Positions 57,096 to 64,000 of a stretch of DNA of 64,000 nt are shown here, piece after piece (the stretch's first letter is position 1; every line of letters starts with the position of its first letter). The position numbers and the translations under genes are program-made. The notes below the pieces were generated by a model. The model was not told where the DNA came from. It made no database searches and worked only from the letters and a program-made list of their open reading frames with translations. Location: positions 2,418,001 through 2,482,000 of the forward strand of contig JAHQRK010000006.1 of assembly GCA_019828595.1 (NCBI GenBank), read 5' to 3'. The stretch comes from Aphanomyces cochlioides (lineage: Eukaryota; Oomycota; Saprolegniomycetes; Saprolegniales; Verrucalvaceae).

Positions 57096-57820
57096 TTATT
57101 CCTTGCGCAGTGAGAGCGAAAAGCTGCTGTGGAGCTTGAAATAGTTTTCGCCGGCCGCTTCAGGCGTACGCGGCACATTTCGAGGACTCACAGGCGTCTT
57201 GGTGGTGGAAATGTGGCCAGCTTTCGGGGATTTCGCCACGATCTTGGGTTTCACGTCCATGTCGTTGAGTTCCTTTTGCCGTAGCTGCAGTAATTGAAGC
57301 TGCTTGCGCTTTTGCTCTTCGGTAAACACATCCGAGCTAAGAAGCCGTTCAAACAAACTCCCCTTCGAGTTGGCCGCAATGTCGTAGAGCTCCTTGTACT
57401 CGGGGTGTACTTTGACTAATTCTTGCGCGGCGGATTGGGACAATTTGCGAAAGATATCAGGGGTAATCTGTTGCGAGAGAACGCCAGTGGGCTTTGGTTT
57501 GACTACCGCGGCCGCCATGACGGGTCCTTTGTTCTTGAGTCCGCTCGCAACTTCCATACGTTGTCGTTGGAATTCCATTTGCTTTTCAAACGAGTGGATA
57601 ATCTGCTGGGCATCAGTTGATGTGCGTAGGAGCAGATCACGAAGCAGCTAGACAGAGTCGTCAGTGAAATTTCCACACTGCGATGATTCCATACCTGGTT
57701 TTCCGTCAGAAGTGCGCGGCATCCTTTGCAGGAGACTTGTTCTTCTTGGGTTTCGTCGTGATACGAATGGGCGGCGATAATCTCTTCGTTCTTGGGTGAG
57801 GTACTAGTCCAAGCTTGCAT
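57096..57820 (-). CDS. Conserved-looking protein, function unknown
   Basis: Two exons (57695-57820, 57096-57647), intron 47 bp, 225 residues. A CKGCRALL cysteine pair near residue 31 sits before a helical segment (LLRDLLLRTSTDAQQIIHSF, EKQMEFQRQRMEV). The C-terminal third is basic and proline/threonine-rich. I recognise no family. Confidence 0.7.
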
Positions 57821-58382
57821 GATGTCTGATGTCGCGACGCGATCGTGATGAATTCAAAATGGAGCGGTCATCACGATGCTCCAAGCCGTTTCATGTCGTG
57901 CCAACTGCGTCAGGTAGCGGCGGTTGAGCCTATTTTGAGCGCTGCTGCTCTCCCAAGCTCTCCATCTCGAAAGCTTTGAAATCCGTCGATTCTTGTCGTC
58001 CTTCAGTGCGTTTTGAGTGGGATGTGCTCGTTCAAGTCGTCATGGCCATGCATTCGTGGTGCTGTCGACATGACAGAGGTTGAAGTGGGATATCTGTCGG
58101 CCTTCAAAGATCTGTCCGTCTGTCGGGTATTTGATGTTTTGTCATCAAATTTCAAGAAAATTCACAGTAAATTCAAATAAATATTGAAATAAAGTATAAA
58201 ATAATTTAGGATTTTCGCATTTTATTGAATTGTCCATCCCTTGGAGTCAAACACCCGATTGGCTGAGACAGCTGGGCATTTGACCCACTCATATATTCTT
58301 GTGGCGCGAACCTCCAAGTGGTGGAGCGACAGACAACAACTTTGGAGCCACATCACTCTCGAACTGCCCACGCGACGACGCA
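57821..58382. other. Intergenic, divergent promoters
   Basis: About 560 bp; 58,130-58,235 is very AT-rich. The frame of the downstream gene is open back to 58,299 but has no ATG there. No other feature seen. Confidence 0.4.
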
Positions 58383-59794
58383 ATGGCTCTGCTAACGAGG
58401 CGTCCTGTCTTCATGAGCGCCGTGTCCAAGTTGGCCGTCCGCGCGATGTCGTCGTCGTACTTGGAACGGCCGACGAGCTATCCACTCAAGAAGGTCAAGG
58501 TTGTCCTGCTGGAAAATATCCACCCACGCGCGATTGAAATCTTTGAGAACGAAGGATACACGATTGAAACGTACAAGGGTGCACTATCTGGCCAAGAACT
58601 GATAGACATTGCCGGCGATGCCAATATCCTCGGCATTCGCTCCAAGACGCAATTGGACCGCGCATTCTTTGACTCGATCGGATGGCACAAACACCGCTTG
58701 TGGACTGTCGGGTGCTTTTGCATTGGCACGAATCAAGTCGATTTGGCTGGCGCTGCGCAATACGGCGTGCCCGTCTTCAATGCACCATTCTCCAACACCC
58801 GCAGTGTCGCCGAGAAAACGCTTTGTGAAATTATCGCGCTTCAACGTAAGCTCTTTGAACGATCGACGGATCTCCACGGCGGTTTGTGGACGAAGTCGGC
58901 CACGGGAGCGCACGAAGTTCGTGGCACGACGCTTGGAATCATTGGGTATGCCGTCTGTGAATTTACCAAGGATTCATTCGTGATAGGTATGGCCGCATTG
59001 GTTCGCAAGTGTCTGTCTTGGCTGAATTGCTCGGCATGAAAGTGATCTTTTACGATCCACTGAAGTGCCTTCCTCTCGGTAACGCCACGCAACTTGACAC
59101 ACTACAAGAAGTGCTTGAACGCGCAGATGCTATCACTCTGCACGTGCCAGCCACTGCCGAAACCAAGAACATGATCAATGCCGAAACTCTCCGACTCATG
59201 AAGAAGGGCAGCTTGATTGTAAACAATGCTCGTGGTCATGTCGTCGACTTGAACGCGCTTGCTGAAGCACTGAAGTCTGGCCATCTCAGCGGTGCTGCAG
59301 TCGATGTCTTTCCCGTCGAACCTGCCAAGAACGGCGAGCCTTTCTCCACCCCGTTGCAAGGATTGCCCAATGTGATCTTGACTCCGCATATTGGCGGCAG
59401 TACTGAAGAAGCACAAGGCAACATCGCCGTTGAAGTCGCATCCAAACTGGTATGTCCTTGCCAGCCCCTTGAGTTTATTCTTATGACGCCGTCGTAGGTC
59501 CGCTTCATTAATGACGGCTCGAGCGTGACCGCCACCAACATCCCTGAAGTCGACTTGGGTTTGACAACACCAGGCAACATTCGCATTCTCCACATGCATC
59601 ACAACGTCCCTGGTGTCCTCTCCAAGATCCACTCGGTTCTTTCGGATTATGGGATCAACGTGAGCGCTCAGTTCCTCCAGTCCAACTCGCAACACAGCTA
59701 CATCATCTTGGAAGTTGAGCCGTTCCATGCCAAACTCATCACGCGTGAGCTCAAGAAGATCAAAGAAACCATCTTCCTCCGCACGTTGCTGTAA
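58383..59794 (+). CDS. serA: D-3-phosphoglycerate dehydrogenase
   Basis: First step of serine synthesis: 3-phosphoglycerate + NAD+ to 3-phosphohydroxypyruvate. Three exons (58383-58945, 58987-59449, 59498-59794), introns 41 and 48 bp, 440 residues; the shorter SerA type with one C-terminal ACT domain. LGIRSKTQL in the substrate domain, nucleotide-binding GIIGYGRIGSQVSVLAELLG, catalytic Arg in NNARGHVVD, Glu in VFPVEP and His in TPHIGGSTEEAQ. ACT domain from HNVPGVLSKIHSVLSDYGI onward, usually the serine sensor. ATG at 58,383 gives a basic 45-residue leader, possibly mitochondrial. Confidence 0.95.
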
Positions 59795-59920
59795 AGCAAA
59801 CACGATTTTTCTCTACTCCGTTCTGTCCTTCATCGACAATCTCCATGCCCATTGCGATGACATCCTTCATAAAGAAATAAGTTGCATGGAAGTGGACGGA
59901 ATAAATAGTTGATGGAGAAG

Positions 59921-60640
59921 TTATTCTTCTTCATCGTCGACAACAGACATGTTGAGTTTCCGTCGGTCCAAGTGCCAACCTTGGAGTGTGAGCTGCAGAC
60001 GGCTCTTGTGGGTCACCAGTGCAAACTGCTGAACGATGGCATCCGAGAGACCAAGGAACGTCTCGATAGCTCGGAGGAATTGACAAGCGTGCAGATTAGT
60101 GTGATCCGAAGAGGACAATGATGCTGTTCGGGATGCTTCAAAGATTTCAGGCCGGAATATCTGCAATCGAGAGAGAATCGTCGAGAGGAATTGCAGCAAG
60201 GCCACTTTGCGCGTCTGAAGCAACTTGGTCGACCGGCCAAACATAACTTTCGGTGGAAAGGGCACAGTATGCAAGAGGAGGTGCATCGTCCAAAACGGAC
60301 ACGATCCCATGACGCACATGCAAGCACCTGAGTCGTTGTAGTTGGACGCTTTGAGCAGTGCCTTGTATAATCCACGCCATTCCGAGTACGTGCGGGCGAC
60401 TGTATGCGACGGAATCGTCCCGAGCGTGCTTGTAAACGGACCAACAACCGGGCGGATCAGGATGACGTACGCTGGGGATTTCGCTGCTTCAACGTCGACA
60501 ATATCCACGCGGATGTCCCGCAAGATGCACAAGGTCTTGTTTTCCGCCGAGTCGTCGATGGAAGAGCCGTCGACGGACATTGAGCTTGGCATCTCGATCA
60601 GCTTATCGCAAATGCCGGCTTTGTCATCCTCATGGGCCAA
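59921..60640 (-). CDS. PX (phox homology)-like domain protein
   Basis: 239 residues, one exon. The central part resembles a PX domain, which binds phosphoinositides on endosomal membranes: ARTYSEWRGLYKALLKA, then VPFPPK and R.....LLQTRKVALLQFL (the PxxP and following helix), with a helical C-terminus. Part of the middle (CMCVMGSCPFWTMHLLLH) is atypical; an intron without stops could be hidden there. It ends 126 bp from the convergent SerA gene. Confidence 0.65.
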   Translation of the reverse strand: MAHEDDKAGICDKLIEMPSSMSVDGSSIDDSAENKTLCILRDIRVDIVDVEAAKSPAYVILIRPVVGPFTSTLGTIPSHTVARTYSEWRGLYKALLKASNYNDSGACMCVMGSCPFWTMHLLLHTVPFPPKVMFGRSTKLLQTRKVALLQFLSTILSRLQIFRPEIFEASRTASLSSSDHTNLHACQFLRAIETFLGLSDAIVQQFALVTHKSRLQLTLQGWHLDRRKLNMSVVDDEEE

Positions 60641-61266
60641 ACTCGAATTGTCCCATGCAAAAACATTGTTTGATGGGGCAAACTAAGTTGACCTGTCATT
60701 AAGACAATCATTCTTTACTTTGTGCGGTATTAACGCCAGTCCTGTCAAACAGACGGTCCGCTTAAAACAATGCGTCAATCCTGCTTTGTCAATGCACTCG
60801 CAGACCCCCAGATCCGGTGCTGATCTCAAAGGGTGCACAAGCCAGAGTTATCGTCATCATCCGGCTTGATCGTGCAATACACTGAGTGTTGGGCCAAACT
60901 CGTCTATATGTATTTTAATTGAAACTTTATTTAATAGAATGGGTGCATTTATACAAACTTGAGGTATTTTGTGACAAAATATTTTAAATTTGAATAAAAT
61001 ATGTTTGTATCATGAAGGGTCATTGCAATGGTATTGCATTGTAGTATTGCAATACCATTGCTGCCAACATCATCGCAATCAACGTGTGCATGGAATGAAG
61101 GGAGCATAGAAGCCGGAGGCCGCTTGGAGAATAGCTGTCGCCGCTCTGTGTGCTGTATCTTGTGTTTGTACGACGTGTGTTGGTTTTATGACCCGTGACG
61201 GTTGGTCGTTTGCGATCTGAAACGTCAGGTTTGCCATTTGAATCATTCTTGACAAGTTCATCATCC
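60641..61266. other. AT-rich intergenic region with hairpin
   Basis: No gene is supported. A perfect inverted repeat lies at 61,025-61,061. 60,900-61,010 is AT-rich. Confidence 0.4.
61025..61061. repeat. Perfect 14-bp hairpin
   Basis: GCAATGGTATTGCA at 61,025-61,038 and its exact complement TGCAATACCATTGC at 61,048-61,061, with a 9-nt loop. Located 206 bp before the kinase ATG. Could be a binding site, a cruciform or the scar of an inverted insertion. Confidence 0.7.
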
Positions 61267-63174
61267 ATGGGCTCCTTGGACGATTATGAAGAGATCCGAC
61301 AGCTCGGCAGTGGGCTCTACGGTGATGTATGATGCCATCCATTCTCTATAAGTCGATGACGCGTTTCTTGCTAGATTTATCTTTGCAACCGACGATCTGA
61401 CAATGAAATCGTTTGCGTGAAGCATATCGATGTCACCAATCTTTCACATGATCAAAGGTCTATTTGCTCCACCGTACTACCCTCATGCAGATATTTTAGA
61501 GACGGCTGCTGGAACGAAGTGCGCATTTGCGAGGAGCTCCATCATCCGAACATCATCGCCAACCATGGTGCGTTTTTGGATGAAAGTCCAGACCGCGGTG
61601 CAATCTTGGGCATCGTCATGGAGTTCTGCGATGGTGGTGACCTGGCTGAATGGCTCTACCGCCACCATCAGAGCCTCGATGAAGCAACTGTGCTTCCAAT
61701 CTTTGTCCAGGTAAGGTAGATGAAAACAATGTGGCCCTCATGAGCGTTTTGCAGATAGCAATGGCTTTGCATCACATTCACAGATCACAAGTGCTTCATC
61801 GCGACTTGAAGCCAAAGAATATCTTCCTCTTTGAAAATGGGCGAGTGGTCGTGGGAGACTTTGGCATTTCGAAATGCTTGGATCCATCGAAAGGTGGCCT
61901 CGCTCAAACTCTCGTGGGATCACCAGCATACATGTGCCCCGAGATCTTTGAGGGCAAGGTATTCCATTCCAAGGAAAGCCGTCATGAGCTCACACCGGCC
62001 GTAGCTGTATGGATTAAAGGCTGATATTTGGTCCCTTGGCTGCATCCTCTACGAAATGCTCACTGGAAAGTGTCCATTTCGAGCTAGTTCATATCCTTCA
62101 CTCGTTCAGAAGATTACCACGTGCTCCTACGATCCTCTTCCTATTACCTTACGGCCATGTGTACGTGCTGTCATGCCAAGGAGCTGCTGACACAGTCACT
62201 TGTGTAGTTGCGTCAAATTGTGTCAAGCATGTTGTCCTTGAGGTGAAAGGTGCCCTTAGATGTTGTCGTCAACTCTTTTCTAGTCCAAATGATCGTCCAA
62301 CAATGGACGAAATTCTCCTCTTGCCATTTCTACAGCGACATATACAGCACTACTTAGCCCACGGCCATGAGTACGTAGCTTGATTTCCACATTTATTGAA
62401 ATCTCCATTAGACTTTGTCCTGTGTCCTCTCAAGCCGCCGCAAGGCAAATCCTGCAGGATCAATATGACTCGCTACATCCTCCAATCGACCCGACAAGCC
62501 CACACGCTTTAGTGAGACCGAGTGTCGAAATTGCAGCATCAGCGCCCAAAGATATCAAAGCCTTTGTAAAGTCCAAGATGATTGCTAGCGTCTCCGACGC
62601 CTCTTTGGACTCGAAAGCGATAGTTCAGGTTTGCGAGACTACTTCGAACTTTGTGTTTTGACAGCCAAGTTGTTGCAGCTTCGTGCATTGCAAGCCGCCC
62701 AAAAGTACAAGCAGAGAAGCGCTACGAAGAAAATATCGATGAACTTGCCGCTGTGTGATATCCATGTACATGTACGAATCAATTCCTCAAGGCACCATCT
62801 CATCATTGAGCGTTAGGTGCAGCAATTTGCTCGTGATGATGCGCCGACTCCTCTCACACATATCAACTTTCAACCAGCTCCTCCAGTTCTCAAGCCCCGA
62901 CAGTCGAAGAAATTCATTCCTGACGACATGGCACCGAAATCTCCTCGCCATCGACCGAAGACAATCCGAGGGGTATCTCCCCCACCACCACCAGTTGTTG
63001 GTGTCCGACCAGCCGTACCCTCTTCCCCCTTCGCCTTAGGTATTGCGAAAACACGACTCCCGTCTTGACAACTTTTCAGACCTGTCTCCAAATCAGCTCG
63101 AAATGGAAGTCGTTGGAATCCAAATCAAGAGTACGTCGAAACGCACGGTCAATACTAATCCCAGCCGTGAGTAA
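61267..63174 (+). CDS. NEK-like serine/threonine kinase
   Basis: Exons I can place: 61267-61326, 61375-61457, 61500-61710, 61755-61958, 62020-62160, 62208-62242, 62284-62370, 62412-about 62630, then two or more C-terminal exons to 63,174. Introns mostly 41-48 bp; one is 61 bp (61,959-62,019) and less certain. Kinase motifs: GSGLYGD loop, IVCVKHI lysine, LHHPNI, HRDLKPKNIFL, VGDFGISK, GSPAYMCPEI, ADIWSLGCILYEMLTGKCPF and PNDRPTMDEIL, the NEK pattern. The C-terminal region has a basic helix (LLQLRALQAAQKYKQR) and a proline-rich tail; its exon joins and the stop (63,068 or 63,174) are provisional. Confidence 0.8.
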
Positions 63175-63795
63175 TAATCTTGTATTTTGAATACATGATG
63201 ATATCCTCCCTCTAAGAGCGACATTCAACGCCGAACAACGATATCATCATCTCACTGCGCAGATCGTGACGCTTCCACGGTTCCAAAACTCGATCTGCAC
63301 GTTGGGCAGCCCAGCGACGGTCGAGAATAAAAACGAATTTAAAATAGAAATGTGTGGAATATTGCATTTTAAACTATTTTTTAAATAAGTGGGTTCTATT
63401 TTTCAAAGTTGTCTTAATTTTGTTGCAGCCCAGAGTTACGCAACCTGATTCCAATGCCATTTGACCAGCATACCACAATCCATCAATTTTCTGCCAAATT
63501 GATTCATTAACTGACTGCAAAATCATGCAGTTTAATGTATATTTTTGTGCATAGCGGTTAAGGCAATTCAAATCTAGCGATTTAAGGTCAAAAGTATCCT
63601 GACCTAATATGAGCGAGATACTAGTCAATACACGACAGTACACTTCAATACTTACATTAAGACAACACGTTATTGAAGGCATTTGGATGATGTACTAGTA
63701 CATTTTGACCATAAGAAATGCGGAACATTTCGCGCGCGCAGATATGCCATCCAGTGATTCACTTCACGATTTAAGCCGAAGACAAGACGCGCGGC
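63175..63795. other. AT-rich intergenic region
   Basis: About 620 bp. The 102-codon frame at 63,374-63,682 (-) lacks recognisable features and has AT-rich composition unlike the genes. Nothing else seen. Confidence 0.4.
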
Positions 63796-64000
63796 ATGAG
63801 TGCCGCCGACGCAAAGCAGACGACCCCCACCGCTTTCCATGCTCTTTCTACGCCGTACGATACCCTGGCTTGTATTGCGTTATTACCCCGTTCTACTCTA
63901 GTGATGTGAAGGCGTCAATCGATGAAACGCCTCGACCGCGAGTTTCCATCTTCGGTGTAGATCGCCGTGTCATGACAACAACTGCAGTAGCTGCTCTGTG
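63796..64000 (+). CDS. 5' end of an unknown gene, runs off right edge
   Basis: ATG at 63,796 opens MSAADAKQTTPTAFHALSTP; a 47-bp GT-AG intron (63,855-63,901) leads to VKASIDETPRPRVSIFGVDR and RVMTTTAVAAL, open to the edge. The phase fits and the composition matches coding DNA here. Too short to identify. Confidence 0.55.

Noticed and set aside
63374..63682. 102-codon open frame on - strand
   Set aside because: AT-rich intergenic sequence, no motif, no plausible intron or neighbour relation.

Overview
The window looks like nuclear DNA of an oomycete, most likely a saprolegnialean (Aphanomyces/Saprolegnia-like) stramenopile. I infer this from the gene set and the gene architecture, not from a database match. 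Genes are compact, closely spaced on both strands, and split by very short GT-AG introns. Almost every intron I could place is 38-53 bp; one is GC-AG and one provisional intron is 61 bp. The gene set has a protist flavour: Nup155, a GRK-type kinase with an RGS half, a four-domain voltage-gated channel, secreted subtilisin-propeptide-like proteins and a 1,941-residue coiled-coil protein. No rRNA or tRNA gene was found.

Layout. 1-11.1 kb is ordinary gene-dense sequence: a lipase maturation factor (-, runs off the left edge), NUP155 (+), a coiled-coil protein (-), a GRK-like kinase (+) and a mitochondrial short-chain acyl-CoA dehydrogenase (-). 11.6-14.0 kb and 28.87/38.86-42.0 kb are two copies of one locus encoding small secreted I9 (subtilisin propeptide)-like proteins and a cyclic-nucleotide-binding-like protein. 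The first copy is scrambled by an inversion plus deletion; the second is intact but split by a 9.97-kb insertion.

Between them, 14-38.9 kb is a stack of nested transposable elements: a broken PIF/Harbinger split by an intact Tc1 element and by a 12-kb Ty1/copia retrotransposon. The copia is itself interrupted by a transposon with a DUF7869-like transposase, by a CENP-B/pogo-type element, and by a further insertion with an inversion through its 3' LTR. The second locus copy carries a nest of Harbinger elements, MITEs and a second, decayed DUF7869-like element. Target-site duplications, terminal inverted repeats, restored reading frames and one exact empty site let most of these insertions be resolved.

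42.07-64 kb returns to normal genes: a secreted RCC1/BLIP-II-type repeat protein, a four-domain cation channel with an aberrant selectivity filter, the large coiled-coil protein, two tiny membrane proteins, an unknown protein, 3-phosphoglycerate dehydrogenase (serine synthesis), a PX-domain protein, a NEK-like kinase and the 5' end of one more gene at the right edge.

The most novel material is the DUF7869-like transposon (17,712-20,149, with a relative at 33,474-38,861) with its own terminal repeats and a spliced transposase gene. Also notable are the cluster of stand-alone propeptide-like proteins and the channel whose filter positions read R/H/K/E.
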